A stretch of DNA of 64,000 nucleotides from Arthrobacter sp. B1I2 (GCF_030816485.1 NZ_JAUSYC010000001.1:2294001-2358000), one strand, 5' to 3'. Counted from the stretch's first letter, positions 18,628 through 27,063 are shown. Made by a program: numbers and translations. Notes: generated by a model not told the origin, from the letters alone.

Positions 18628-19583
18628 GAGTAGTGCACCTTTCGTTCCACGAACCGCAGCTGCAGGACGGTGATCACCAGGAGGATGGCAAACAGGACCA
18701 CGGAGATGGCGGCTGAGTAGCCGGCCCGGTTGTAGGCGCCGAAGGCCTGGAGGTACGCCTCGTAGATCAGGGTGCTGGTGCCGGTGCCCAGCGGCGTCAT
18801 GATCCGGATCAGGTCGAACGCCTGCAGCGAACTGAGCATGGTGGTGATCAGGAGGAAGAACGTGGTGGGGGACAGCAGTGGCAGCGAGATGCTTACGAAG
18901 CGTTTGAACCCGTTGGCGCCGTCAAGCGAGGCCGCTTCCATGACGTCCTGCGGAAGGGACTGGAGCCCGGCGAGGTACACCACGGCGCAGTAGCCCAGGT
19001 TCTTCCAGACGTAGACCAGGATCACCATGACCAGCGACAGCTGGGGATCGTTGATCCACTGCGGGCTCTGCTGCCCGAGGCCGCGGAGCAGCCAGGCAAG
19101 GACGCCGTAGCCGGGGTCGAAAATGAACAGCCATACCAGGCCCACGCCGACGCCGGAGAGCACATAGGGGGCAAAGACTGCGGAACGGGCGAACGTGGTC
19201 CCACGGACCTTCGCGTTCAGGGCCAGCGCCACCAGCAGTCCCAGCACCATGGAGCCGCCCACCGTCACCACCGTGAACACCGCCGTGGTTCCCAGGACTT
19301 TGGGCGCATCGTTGCTGCCAAAGAACGTGACGTAGTTGGTGAGGCCAACCACGGTGGCGGTGGGGGAACCAAGGGTCCAGTCCAGCGTGGAGTAATACAT
19401 GTTGCTGAACAACGGGCGGTAGGTAAAGACGGCGATCAGCACCAGGTTGGGCAGCGCCATGGCAAGGAAAACGAAGAAGTCCCGGCGGGTCCTTGCTGTC
19501 CAACGACGCTTTGGAACTTTTGCGGACCGCCCCGGAGGCCTGTTGGGTTTGGCGGAGGGGTGCGGGGCGAGTTGACGGGTCAT
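18624..19583 (-). CDS. ABC importer permease, UgpA-like
   Basis: A 319-residue permease with six transmembrane segments after a basic N-terminal stretch of about 35 residues. The EAA loop reads EAASLDGANGFKRFVSISLPLLSPT. It is the first gene of the operon, preceded by a clear GGGAGAGA site. It pairs with the UgpE-like permease, with which it shares a stop/start overlap. Confidence 0.88.
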   Translation of the reverse strand: MTRQLAPHPSAKPNRPPGRSAKVPKRRWTARTRRDFFVFLAMALPNLVLIAVFTYRPLFSNMYYSTLDWTLGSPTATVVGLTNYVTFFGSNDAPKVLGTTAVFTVVTVGGSMVLGLLVALALNAKVRGTTFARSAVFAPYVLSGVGVGLVWLFIFDPGYGVLAWLLRGLGQQSPQWINDPQLSLVMVILVYVWKNLGYCAVVYLAGLQSLPQDVMEAASLDGANGFKRFVSISLPLLSPTTFFLLITTMLSSLQAFDLIRIMTPLGTGTSTLIYEAYLQAFGAYNRAGYSAAISVVLFAILLVITVLQLRFVERKVHYS

Positions 19584-19655
19584 GCGTATCTCTCCCGGGT
19601 TGGGAGCCTGCTCGTGGCCGGCCCTGGCTTGATCTAGGGACTACTACACCAGACC

Positions 19656-19697
19656 GTCAGGGGGCTGAAACCCGCATATGCCCTTGTCAGGGGGCTG
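19656..19697. promoter_or_regulatory. Two direct repeats upstream of the ABC importer operon
   Basis: The 12-mer GTCAGGGGGCTG occurs at 19656-19667 and again at 19686-19697, 30 bp apart, close to three helical turns. They lie 70-115 bp upstream of the ugpA-like start and about 100-140 bp upstream of the divergent P1-hydrolase gene. A repressor or activator binding both copies is the simplest explanation; no known box was matched. Confidence 0.45.
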
Positions 19698-19798
19698 TTA
19701 TCCAAGGCTTCGTCGCCCGTTAACGCTGTGTTGCATGCAGTCTCGCACAAAGTTTGCCGCTGCGGCAGGGGCGCGCCCTTTGAGGGGAGAATAGGGGC

Positions 19799-20788
19799 AT
19801 GGGAACCATTACCGACATCCCGGGCATCCGTGTGGGCCACATTCACAAGGTCAGCGCGGGCTGGCTGACCGGGGTGACGGTGGTCCTTCCGCCTCCGGGC
19901 ACCGTGGGCTCCGTGGATGTCCAGGGCGGGGGACCGGCCACCCACGAAACAGACGCGCTTGACCCCACCACCCTGGTAAGCACCGTGGACGCCGTGGTGC
20001 TCACCGGCGGCAGCGCCTATGGGCTCGCGTCCGCGGCAGGCGCCCAGCGCTGGTGCGAGGAACACGGCCGCGGTTTCGCCGTTCCCGGGGGCGTGGTCCC
20101 CATCGTGCCCGCTGCCGCCATCTTCGACCTGGGCCGCGGCGGCGACTTTTCCGCGCGTCCGACGCCGGACATGGGCTATGCGGCAACGGCCGCCGCAGCA
20201 GCACAAAAGGAAGGGCACGACGTCGGACGCGGCAACGTAGGTGCCGGCACCGGAGCAGTCATCGGCCGCACATACAAAGGCGGGGTAGGGACGGCCTCGG
20301 TCAGTCTGGAGAGCGGCGTTGTTGTTGGTGCCATTGCAGTCGTGAATGCTCTGGGTTTGCCGGATGCTGCCAGTGGGCAGATCCCGAAACCCTCCGCTCG
20401 CTCGCTCGTGCCTCGTTTAGACGCGAGCTTCCGGGCTCCGGGATCTGCCCACTTGGACGTACCTCCCTTCAACACAACCCTTGTCGTTGTGGCCACCAAC
20501 GCCGTTCTCGATGCTGCTGAATGCAAGCGGACTGCTTCTGCCTCGCATGCCGGGATTGCCCGGGCGCTGAATCCATCGCACACTCTGGCCGACGGCGACA
20601 CTGTTTTTTGTTTGGCGACTGGTGCCATGCCCCTGGATCGCTCGGACGAAGCTGCCCGGCAGGCCAGCCTTATTACCCTGCAGAGTGCGGCAGCCGACGT
20701 CGTCCGTTTGGCGGTCCTGGACGGTGTGGCCAGCGCGGAAGCCGTCCGCACTCCAGCCGGTGCATATGGTGCGTACCGCACCCCGTAG
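19799..20788 (+). CDS. P1-family (S58/DmpA-NylC type) N-terminal nucleophile hydrolase
   Basis: A 329-residue member of the P1 peptidase family (DmpA aminopeptidase, NylC oligomer hydrolase), whose precursor cleaves itself before a Ser/Thr that becomes the catalytic nucleophile. The core GVTVVLPPPGTVGSVDVQGGGPATHETDAL, the LTGGSAYGLASAAG block and the GAGTGAVIG motif are recognisable. The likely autocleavage site is the PFNTT region near residue 225. Just before it, an 82-bp palindrome contributes about 27 residues to the linker. From about 20310 onward codon choice looks less GC-rich than in the 5' half. The true substrate is unknown. Confidence 0.85.
   Translation: MGTITDIPGIRVGHIHKVSAGWLTGVTVVLPPPGTVGSVDVQGGGPATHETDALDPTTLVSTVDAVVLTGGSAYGLASAAGAQRWCEEHGRGFAVPGGVVPIVPAAAIFDLGRGGDFSARPTPDMGYAATAAAAAQKEGHDVGRGNVGAGTGAVIGRTYKGGVGTASVSLESGVVVGAIAVVNALGLPDAASGQIPKPSARSLVPRLDASFRAPGSAHLDVPPFNTTLVVVATNAVLDAAECKRTASASHAGIARALNPSHTLADGDTVFCLATGAMPLDRSDEAARQASLITLQSAAADVVRLAVLDGVASAEAVRTPAGAYGAYRTP
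20372..20453. repeat. 82-bp palindromic element inside the P1-hydrolase gene
   Basis: Perfect 15-bp arms, AGTGGGCAGATCCCG (20372-20386) and CGGGATCTGCCCACT (20439-20453), enclose a smaller inverted repeat GCTCGC/GCGAGC (20396-20401 with 20423-20428). The frame stays open through it. Its position is the variable linker before the autocleavage site. It looks like an inserted repeat element, in the manner of Rickettsia palindromic elements, but no second copy was found in this window. Confidence 0.75.
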
Positions 20789-20803
20789 GCTACTATGACC
20801 GAT

Positions 20804-20832
20804 TTAACTTTTACCGGCCAACAGGGTAGTGT
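20804..20832 (+). promoter_or_regulatory. Predicted infA promoter
   Basis: TTAACT (20804-20809) and TAGTGT (20827-20832) are separated by 17 bp, a good SigA-type arrangement. It would give a leader of about 120 nt before infA. Confidence 0.6.
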
Positions 20833-20838
20833 TGTTTG

Positions 20839-20958
20839 TTGGTTGTCTGGACTGCCACGCCCTTTTGGGCCTGGGATGACAACCGATCCAACAAAAACGT
20901 TCGTGGTCATGCCCGGTGCAATCCGGCGGGACTGCGGCAACAACAGTTAGCGGAGGGT
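20839..20958 (+). ncRNA. Candidate structured leader of infA
   Basis: The presumed 5' UTR has a stem GGTTGTC/GACAACC (20841-20847 with 20878-20884) enclosing a small GCCC-TTTT-GGGC hairpin. Repeated GTTG and CAAC segments allow other pairings. Function is inferred only from position and pairing. Confidence 0.35.
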
Positions 20959-21180
20959 ATGGCCAAGAAGGACGGGGTCATTGAGATCGAAGGCGTTGTG
21001 ACTGAGGCGCTGCCTAACGCGATGTTTCGCGTTGAGCTCACCAACAAGCACATCGTACTGGCACACATCTCTGGAAAGATGCGTCAGCACTACATCAGGA
21101 TTCTCCCTGAGGACCGCGTAGTGGTGGAGCTGAGCCCGTACGACCTCACCCGTGGTCGTATCGTCTACCGCTACAAGTAA
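20959..21180 (+). CDS. infA: Translation initiation factor IF-1
   Basis: A 73-residue IF-1, an S1-type OB fold that occupies the 30S A site during initiation. [73 protein letters not shown] is a canonical full sequence. The ATG at 20959 follows GGAGGG closely; the open frame upstream to 20836 is non-coding leader. It heads the infA-rpmJ-rpsM-rpsK segment. Confidence 0.98.
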   Translation: MAKKDGVIEIEGVVTEALPNAMFRVELTNKHIVLAHISGKMRQHYIRILPEDRVVVELSPYDLTRGRIVYRYK

Positions 21181-21250
21181 ATCGCTGGGCGGCCTCAGTG
21201 CGAACTGAATGCCGCTTCAGTGGACCAACTGCCACACGCAAAGGAATGCC

Positions 21251-21364
21251 ATGAAGGTCAAGCCGAGCGTCAAGCAGATCTGCGAAAAGTGCAAAGTGAT
21301 CCGCCGTAATGGCCGGGTCATGGTGATCTGCGAGAACCCGCGCCACAAGCAGCGCCAGGGCTAA
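21251..21364 (+). CDS. rpmJ: 50S ribosomal protein L36 (bL36), zinc-ribbon form
   Basis: A 37-residue bL36 that starts [19 protein letters not shown] and ends [10 protein letters not shown]. The ligands C11, C14, C27 and H32 of the zinc ribbon are all present, so this is the zinc-dependent (C+) paralogue. It follows infA by 70 bp, behind AAGGA. Confidence 0.98.
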   Translation: MKVKPSVKQICEKCKVIRRNGRVMVICENPRHKQRQG

Positions 21365-21470
21365 TTTCCTTCTTTCGAGGGAAATCCTGGGTTGCTAACC
21401 CACGCAAGTAAATAAAGGCAGCACAAGCTGATCTGGAACATTGAGCTCGAAAGAGTCCGGACAGCTAACC

Positions 21471-21530
21471 CCCGGTCGGAGGCTGGGGCCGCACGGAACG
21501 TGCGGGTGTACTGCCTACGACCTCCGGTTT
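21471..21530 (+). ncRNA. Candidate structured leader upstream of rpsM
   Basis: The 185-bp gap before rpsM has an outer stem CGGAGG/CCTCCG (21477-21482 with 21521-21526) enclosing a hairpin CCGCAC-GGAAC-GTGCGG (21489-21505). The outer 3' arm ends 23 bp before the ATG, close enough to affect the ribosome binding site. An r-protein autoregulatory site is possible. Confidence 0.4.
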
Positions 21531-21549
21531 ATCAAGGAGTACTGCCACT

Positions 21550-21924
21550 ATGGCTCGTCTCGCTGGCGTAGACATTCCCCGCGAAAAGCGGCTGGAAATT
21601 GCGCTTACTTACATCTACGGCGTGGGCAAGACCCGTGCACACGAAACCCTGGCTGCCACGGGCATCAGCGCTGACGTTCGCGTCAAGGACCTGACTGACG
21701 CCCAGCTGGTTGAGCTGCGTGACTACATCGAAGGCAACTACAAGGTTGAGGGTGACCTTCGCCGCGAAGTAGCAGCCGATATCCGCCGCAAGGTTGAAAT
21801 CGGAAGCTACGAAGGTATCCGCCATCGCAAGGGCCTGCCAGTACGCGGACAGCGTACGAAGACGAACGCGCGTACCCGCAAGGGCCCGAAGCGCACCGTT
21901 GCAGGCAAGAAGAAGGCCCGTTAA
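21550..21924 (+). CDS. rpsM: 30S ribosomal protein S13 (uS13)
   Basis: A 124-residue uS13 of the 30S head (bridges B1a/B1b). [30 protein letters not shown] and the basic C-terminal [22 protein letters not shown] are diagnostic. Preceded by AAGGAG. 48 bp separate it from rpsK. Confidence 0.98.
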   Translation: MARLAGVDIPREKRLEIALTYIYGVGKTRAHETLAATGISADVRVKDLTDAQLVELRDYIEGNYKVEGDLRREVAADIRRKVEIGSYEGIRHRKGLPVRGQRTKTNARTRKGPKRTVAGKKKAR

Positions 21925-21972
21925 ATCCCTCGGGATTAACCGGCTCCCCAATAACTTTCTGTAGGAGAAATA

Positions 21973-22374
21973 ATGCCCCCGAAGACTCGTGGCGCGGTTC
22001 GCAAGCCGCGTAAGAAGGACAAGAAGAATATCGCGCTTGGCCAGGCGCACATCAAGAGCACGTTTAACAACACCATCGTTTCCATTACGGATCCGAACGG
22101 CGCTGTTATCTCCTGGGCTTCCTCCGGTGAGGTTGGCTTCAAGGGCTCGCGCAAGTCCACCCCGTTCGCTGCCCAGATGGCTGCAGAAGCCGCTGCCAAG
22201 CGTGCGCAGGAGCACGGCATGCGCAAGGTAGACGTTTTCGTCAAGGGACCGGGTTCCGGACGCGAGACCGCAATCCGTTCGCTGCAGGCCGCAGGCCTCG
22301 AGGTTGGCTCCATCCAGGACGTCACCCCCGCAGCGCACAACGGCTGCCGCCCGCCGAAGCGCCGCCGCGTCTAA
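21973..22374 (+). CDS. rpsK: 30S ribosomal protein S11 (uS11)
   Basis: A 133-residue uS11 of the 30S platform. [42 protein letters not shown] and the C-terminal [18 protein letters not shown] are canonical. In most Actinobacteria rpsD comes next, but here the following gene is rpoA. Confidence 0.98.
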   Translation: MPPKTRGAVRKPRKKDKKNIALGQAHIKSTFNNTIVSITDPNGAVISWASSGEVGFKGSRKSTPFAAQMAAEAAAKRAQEHGMRKVDVFVKGPGSGRETAIRSLQAAGLEVGSIQDVTPAAHNGCRPPKRRRV

Positions 22375-22392
22375 TTCTTTTCCGCAGCAGGA

Positions 22393-22424
22393 GCTTGCCC
22401 GGACCAGCGATGGTCCGGGCAAGC
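22393..22424 (+). terminator. Perfect hairpin between rpsK and rpoA
   Basis: A 14-bp perfect stem, GCTTGCCCGGACCA with TGGTCCGGGCAAGC and a GCGA (GNRA) tetraloop, lacks a U-tract. It lies where rpsD would normally be. It may reduce transcription from rpsM-rpsK into rpoA or mark an RNA processing site. Confidence 0.55.
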
Positions 22425-22504
22425 CCAGCGCGTTAAGTCTTCAGACCGAATTTCCACCACCTGTGTTGCGTCATATAGCGGATGCTCGCCGAAAGGAAAC
22501 CTAA

Positions 22505-23515
22505 GTGCTCATTGCACAGCGCCCCACCCTCTCCGAAGAGGTAGTCTCCGAAAACCGTTCGCGTTTCATCATCGAACCGCTGGAACCGGGTTTCGGCTAC
22601 ACCCTCGGAAACTCCCTCCGCCGTACCCTGCTCTCCTCCATCCCCGGTGCTGCTGTAACCAGCATCCGGATCGATGGCGTGCTGCACGAGTTCACCACGG
22701 TTCCGGGTGTCAAGGAAGATGTCACTGAGATCATCCTGAACATCAAGAGCCTGTCGGTTTCCTCCGAGCACGACGAGCCTGTCGTGGCTTACCTGCGCAA
22801 GCAGGGCCCCGGAGTCGTCACCGCCGCGGACATCGCTCCGCCGGCCGGCGTCGAATTCCACAATCCGGATCTGCACATCGCCACGCTGAACTCGAAGGGC
22901 AAGTTCGAACTCGAACTGACCATCGAGCGCGGCCGCGGCTACGTTTCGGCAGCTCAGAACAAGTCCGGCGACGCAGAGATCGGCCGTATCCCGGTCGACT
23001 CCATCTACTCGCCGGTGCTGAAGGTTACTTTCCGCGTGGAAGCAACCCGTGTTGAGCAGCGCACCGACTTCGACAAGCTGATTGTCGACGTCGAGACCAA
23101 GCAGGCCATCGCCCCGCGCGATGCCGTTGCTTCCGCAGGCACCACCCTGGTGGAGCTCTTCGGTCTGGCACGTGAGCTGAACACCGCAGCTGAAGGTATC
23201 GAGATCGGCCCGTCGCCCACCGACGCTGCCCTGGCAGCCGACATGGCACTGCCGATCGAGGATCTGGACCTCACCGTCCGTTCCTACAACTGCCTCAAGC
23301 GTGAGGGCATCCACACCGTGGGTGAACTCGTTGCCCGCTCCGAGGCTGACCTGATGGACATCCGCAACTTCGGTGCCAAGTCCATTGACGAGGTCAAGGC
23401 AAAGCTGGTTGAACTGGGCCTGTCCCTCAAGGACTCGCCTCCCGGTTTTGACCTCGCAGCACGCGCCGCAGCAATCGAAGAGGACGACGCCGCCTTCGGC
23501 GACGACGAACTCTAA
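22505..23515 (+). CDS. rpoA: DNA-directed RNA polymerase alpha subunit
   Basis: A 336-residue alpha subunit. The N-terminal dimerisation domain contains [31 protein letters not shown], and the C-terminal domain near residues 250-320 contains [25 protein letters not shown], for UP-element and activator contacts. GTG start behind AAAGGAAA. Followed by rplQ after 68 bp. A weak -10-like CATATAG about 35 bp upstream may give extra initiation. Confidence 0.98.
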
Positions 23516-23583
23516 ACCAGACCTTGGCCGGCGGGCTGCACCACGGTGTGCCGCCCACGGCTTCCACATGAGGAGAAACAATT

Positions 23584-24171
23584 ATGCCTACCCCCACTAA
23601 GGGTCCGCGCCTCGGAGGCGGCCCGGCTCACGAGCGCCTCATGCTCGCGAACCTGGCAGCATCCCTGTTCGAGCACAAGCGGATCACCACCACGGTGACC
23701 AAGGCCAAGCGCCTGAAGCCGTACGCAGAGCGCCTGGTGACTTTCGCCAAGCGCGGCGACCTCGCTTCCCGCCGCCGCGTTCTCGGCCTGATCAGCAACA
23801 AGGGCATCGTCCACGAGCTGTTCACCGACATCGCGCAGGCTGTGGAGAACCGCGACGGCGGCTACACCCGCATCACCAAGATCGGCAACCGCAAGGGCGA
23901 CAACGCTCCCATGGCTGTCATCGAACTGGTCCTCGAGCCGGTTTCCGCCAAGCAGGCCGTCGTAGCCGAGGCTACTTCCGCTGCCAAGCGTGACGCCGAC
24001 AAGAAGGAAGCTGCTGCTGCGGCTCCCGTCGCTGAAGAAGCTCCTGAGGCTGAGGTTGTTGAGACCGAAGCTGCCGAGGCACCTGCTGCTGAGGAAGCTG
24101 CAACCGAAGCGGCTCCGGCCGCTGAGGAAGCTCCCGAAGCTCCTGTTGCCGAGGAGAAGGACGCGAAGTAA
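23584..24171 (+). CDS. rplQ: 50S ribosomal protein L17 (bL17), C-terminally extended
   Basis: A 195-residue bL17 near the tunnel exit. The core is [59 protein letters not shown] and ends around residue 125. The last 65 or so residues are an acidic Ala/Glu/Pro tail. E. coli L17 is 127 residues and lacks such a tail. The transcription terminator downstream reaches into truA. Confidence 0.97.
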   Translation: MPTPTKGPRLGGGPAHERLMLANLAASLFEHKRITTTVTKAKRLKPYAERLVTFAKRGDLASRRRVLGLISNKGIVHELFTDIAQAVENRDGGYTRITKIGNRKGDNAPMAVIELVLEPVSAKQAVVAEATSAAKRDADKKEAAAAAPVAEEAPEAEVVETEAAEAPAAEEAATEAAPAAEEAPEAPVAEEKDAK

Positions 24172-24190
24172 TTCGCTGATTCCCTTCGCA

Positions 24191-24196
24191 TAGACT
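24191..24196 (+). promoter_or_regulatory. -10 element for a probable leaderless truA mRNA
   Basis: TAGACT ends 7 nt before the GTG of truA, placing the expected transcription start at or next to the start codon. No Shine-Dalgarno precedes the GTG. Confidence 0.6.
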
Positions 24197-24203
24197 TAGG
24201 TCT

Positions 24204-25109
24204 GTGAACCACCAAAAACCCGCGGCCCCCGTTCCAGGGGGCGGCGGGTTTTTGCGTATCCGGCTTGATCTTTCGTACGACGGCGGGCCGTTCAGCGGGT
24301 GGGCACTGCAGCCGGGACGGCGCACCGTCCAGGGCGTCCTGGAGGAAGCGCTCGAGCTCCTGGTCCGCCGCCCGGTCCGGGTCACTGTGGCCGGACGGAC
24401 CGACGCGGGCGTCCACGCCCGCGGCCAGGTGGTCCACCTGGACCTCAGTGAAGGCGAGTGGCTGGGACTGCCGCGCGGGCACGAGCTGGATCCCGCCGTC
24501 GCCATGCTGCGCCGGCTCCGCGGGGCACTGAGCCGGGGCCTGGGCGACCTGACCGGGGCCGTGGAGGTGCACGCCGTTTCGCTGGCGCCCCCCGGCTTCG
24601 ACGCGCGGTTCTCCGCCCTCTGGCGGCGCTACAGCTACCGGATCGCTGACGGGCCCGCCCTGTGGGATCCGCTGGGGCGGTACTTCACGCTGTGGCACAA
24701 GAGTCCGCTGGATGTGGATCTGCTGAATGAGGGTGCCTCACAGCTGCTGGGCCTGCAGAACTTCCTGTCCTTCTGCAAACCGCGCGAAGGCGCCACCACC
24801 ATTCGGGAACTGCAGCGCTTTGAGTTCACGCGCGGGGAGGACGGCGTCATTGTGGCCGCCGTCCAGGCGGATGCCTTCTGCCACAACATGGTGCGGGCCC
24901 TGATCGGCTCGGCGTTGTACGTGGGGGAGGGTGCCGTGGAGCCCGGCTGGCTGCATGATCGCCTGCTGCTGCAGAAGCGGGACGCCAAGTCGGTCCTGGC
25001 CGCCCCGCACCCGCTGGTTCTGGAGGAAGTGGCCTACCCGTCCGACGGCGAGCTGCTGGCCCGGGCCGAACTGACCCGGGCACTGCGCAAGTCCCCATCC
25101 GCCCCCTAG
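24204..25109 (+). CDS. truA: tRNA pseudouridine(38-40) synthase TruA
   Basis: A 301-residue TruA that isomerises uridines 38-40 of tRNA anticodon stem-loops. The catalytic-Asp motif GRTDAGVHARGQVVH is near residues 61-75; SFCKPREGATTIREL and FCHNMVRALIG are further family blocks. Homology starts at LRIRLDLSYDGGPFSG, about residue 17. The first 16 codons coincide with the rplQ terminator hairpin. A later TTG at 24252 has no Shine-Dalgarno, whereas the GTG at 24204 has a -10 box at leaderless spacing and is preferred. Confidence 0.93.
   Translation: MNHQKPAAPVPGGGGFLRIRLDLSYDGGPFSGWALQPGRRTVQGVLEEALELLVRRPVRVTVAGRTDAGVHARGQVVHLDLSEGEWLGLPRGHELDPAVAMLRRLRGALSRGLGDLTGAVEVHAVSLAPPGFDARFSALWRRYSYRIADGPALWDPLGRYFTLWHKSPLDVDLLNEGASQLLGLQNFLSFCKPREGATTIRELQRFEFTRGEDGVIVAAVQADAFCHNMVRALIGSALYVGEGAVEPGWLHDRLLLQKRDAKSVLAAPHPLVLEEVAYPSDGELLARAELTRALRKSPSAP
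24214..24253 (+). terminator. Terminator of the rpoA-rplQ operon inside the truA 5' end
   Basis: AAAAACCCGC (24214-24223) pairs with GCGGGTTTTT (24244-24253), with an additional GGCCCCC/GGGGGCG inner stem and a run of T. It is a strong intrinsic terminator, 43 bp past the rplQ stop, that lies entirely within codons 4-17 of truA. Confidence 0.85.
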
Positions 25110-25150
25110 CCTCACAAGTTCGGCCAGGGAACCCTGCGGCCGTGGGCCCA

Positions 25151-26812
25151 CTAGAACGCCGGGGGCGGGCCCTCTGCCGGCAGCGTCACCGTAAACGTGC
25201 TGCCCTGGCCTTCATCGCTCTGGCACGTGATGGTCCCGCCGTGCCGCTCCACGATCATCCGGGTGATGGAGAGCCCCAGCCCAGCGCCCGGGATGGCGGC
25301 CGTCAGCGCGGACTCGGCACGGAAGAACCGGTTGAAGGCCTTCGCCGCGTCGTCGCCGGACATGCCCATCCCGGTGTCCGTGACGCTGAGCCGGACCCAC
25401 TGCCTGTCCGCGTTCGCGCTGATGCTCACCTTGCCGCCGTCGGGAGAGTACTTGATGGCGTTGGAGACGAGGTTGTCCAGCACCTGCCCGAGCCGGAGCG
25501 GGTCCGCGTAGGCCCACAGGGGCGAGGGGACGTCGGCGGCGATCTCCACGTGGGACCGCAGCGCCGAGGCCTGGGCCGAACTCAGGCTGGTCTCCACGAG
25601 GCTGGCAAGGTCGGTCCGTTTTGGGTGGACGTTCAGGGTGGTGGATGCTGTCAGGTCGGCCACCAGGTCCAGCAGCCGTTCCGCGTTGCGCTGCACCACG
25701 AGCAGTCGCTGGGCCACCTGCGGAGACAGGCTGTCGGCGTCGTCCAGCACCAGGTCCACGTTGCCGATGATCGAGTTCAGCGGATTCTTGAATTCGTGCG
25801 AAACATTGGAAACCAGCTCATGGTTCGCGGCCAGGGATTCCACCCAGCCGGTGACGTCGCTGTAAACCACCACTGCCCCGGTGAGCCGGCCGTCCTCGCT
25901 GACCAACGGACGGGCGGCGGTGGAGACGGCACGTTGCTCAGGCCCCTCGCCGGCCCACACGAGATAATCCGCGAAGGATTCCCCTGCCATGGCCCGGTTG
26001 ATGGGCCGCCGGTCCCGGGGGAGCAGGGTGCGGCGGTCCTGGCCGAAGATGAGCTGCTGCCCTTGGCCGGGAACGGCTTCGTCGGCGCCCGTGGTGCGGC
26101 GGAAGGTGCGCTGGCGGCTGTTGGACACCAGGAAGTGGCCGGAACGGTCGACGGCGGCAATACCGACGTCGGTGGCGTCCAGGACGGTTTCGAGCAGCTT
26201 CTCCCGTTCCCGGCTTGCGGCCAGCAGTTCCCGGAGTTCACGGTCTTTGTCGGCGAGCTCGGCCTGCTGCTGCCGGAGGCTTACGCTGGCGAAACGGATG
26301 GCCAGGGAGACTGCGAGCATCATGACAGGGAAGAGGACGGTACTGGTGATATCCGAGGCCGTGACGGCCGGGAAGTGGGCCACCACCGGCGGGACCATGA
26401 TGAGGAACGGGCCCAGGAAACTGAGCACCAGGCTGCTGCGCGCGAGCATGCCGGAGGCGGAGAGCCAGATGACCGGGAAAACCACCAGCACCGCTAGGCC
26501 GGGCAGGAGCGGTGCCGCGCCGTTGCGCAGGAACCCGATCGCGGCGAAGTCCAGTACGGGGATCAGCAGGTACGGGCGGTGCGCCAGGCGTTCCCAGGGA
26601 ACCAGGAAGCAGCCAAGGAACAGGATTGCGTGCAGGGCAATCCCGGCCACGTACAGCGGGCTGTGCATGAGCGAGGGCCAGGCGAAGGGGCTGCCCACGG
26701 CAATCGCAGCCACCATGAGGGTCAGGGGCAGCTGGCACAACACCACCTGGGCGCGGGTCCCCAGCCTGCGGAAGATGCGGCCGGGTCCACGGTGAAACAA
26801 CGGCTCAGCCAT
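25151..26812 (-). CDS. Membrane sensor histidine kinase with PAS domain
   Basis: A 553-residue kinase from the ATG at 26812. Five or six hydrophobic segments (residues 22-175) are followed by a short coiled coil (178-207), a PAS-like domain (210-325), a HisKA domain with the phosphorylated His339 in NVSHEFKNPLNS, and a HATPase domain with N box DNLVSNAIKYS and G boxes DTGMGMS and GAGLGLS. The frame is open upstream to 26866, so a longer N terminus is possible. It is divergent from the OmpR-type regulator at 27064, its likely partner. The signal is unknown. Confidence 0.9.
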   Translation of the reverse strand: MAEPLFHRGPGRIFRRLGTRAQVVLCQLPLTLMVAAIAVGSPFAWPSLMHSPLYVAGIALHAILFLGCFLVPWERLAHRPYLLIPVLDFAAIGFLRNGAAPLLPGLAVLVVFPVIWLSASGMLARSSLVLSFLGPFLIMVPPVVAHFPAVTASDITSTVLFPVMMLAVSLAIRFASVSLRQQQAELADKDRELRELLAASREREKLLETVLDATDVGIAAVDRSGHFLVSNSRQRTFRRTTGADEAVPGQGQQLIFGQDRRTLLPRDRRPINRAMAGESFADYLVWAGEGPEQRAVSTAARPLVSEDGRLTGAVVVYSDVTGWVESLAANHELVSNVSHEFKNPLNSIIGNVDLVLDDADSLSPQVAQRLLVVQRNAERLLDLVADLTASTTLNVHPKRTDLASLVETSLSSAQASALRSHVEIAADVPSPLWAYADPLRLGQVLDNLVSNAIKYSPDGGKVSISANADRQWVRLSVTDTGMGMSGDDAAKAFNRFFRAESALTAAIPGAGLGLSITRMIVERHGGTITCQSDEGQGSTFTVTLPAEGPPPAF

Positions 26813-27063
26813 GTTTCTGACTCGTACCCCTTTACGTCGGGAAGCAGATGCCGCCAAGGTGTTCAAATTCCCCCAGTTACCTTGGCGTGCACCCCTTCCT
26901 TTGGATATTGCACACGTCTTGTCATAATAATTGACTTTTCAATTTTCAGGGCCGATTCGGGTGTCATCAGCCGGGCTTACTAGTAGCGTATAAAGGGTTG
27001 GAGCGGGAATGGCATTGGCGCTGGGCCAATGGGGGGCCATCTCCGCCTGGCGCAGGGATAGCA
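26813..27063. promoter_or_regulatory. Divergent promoter region of the kinase and regulator
   Basis: About 250 bp containing the most AT-rich stretch of this part of the window (26915-26950). TATAAA at 26989-26994 is a possible -10 for the response regulator. No second element was found with confidence. Confidence 0.4.

Noticed and set aside
19584..19798. Known riboswitch or Actino-ugpB RNA upstream of the ugp-like operon
   Set aside because: Direct repeats are visible, but I cannot match the region to a consensus structure by eye, so no RNA element is annotated.
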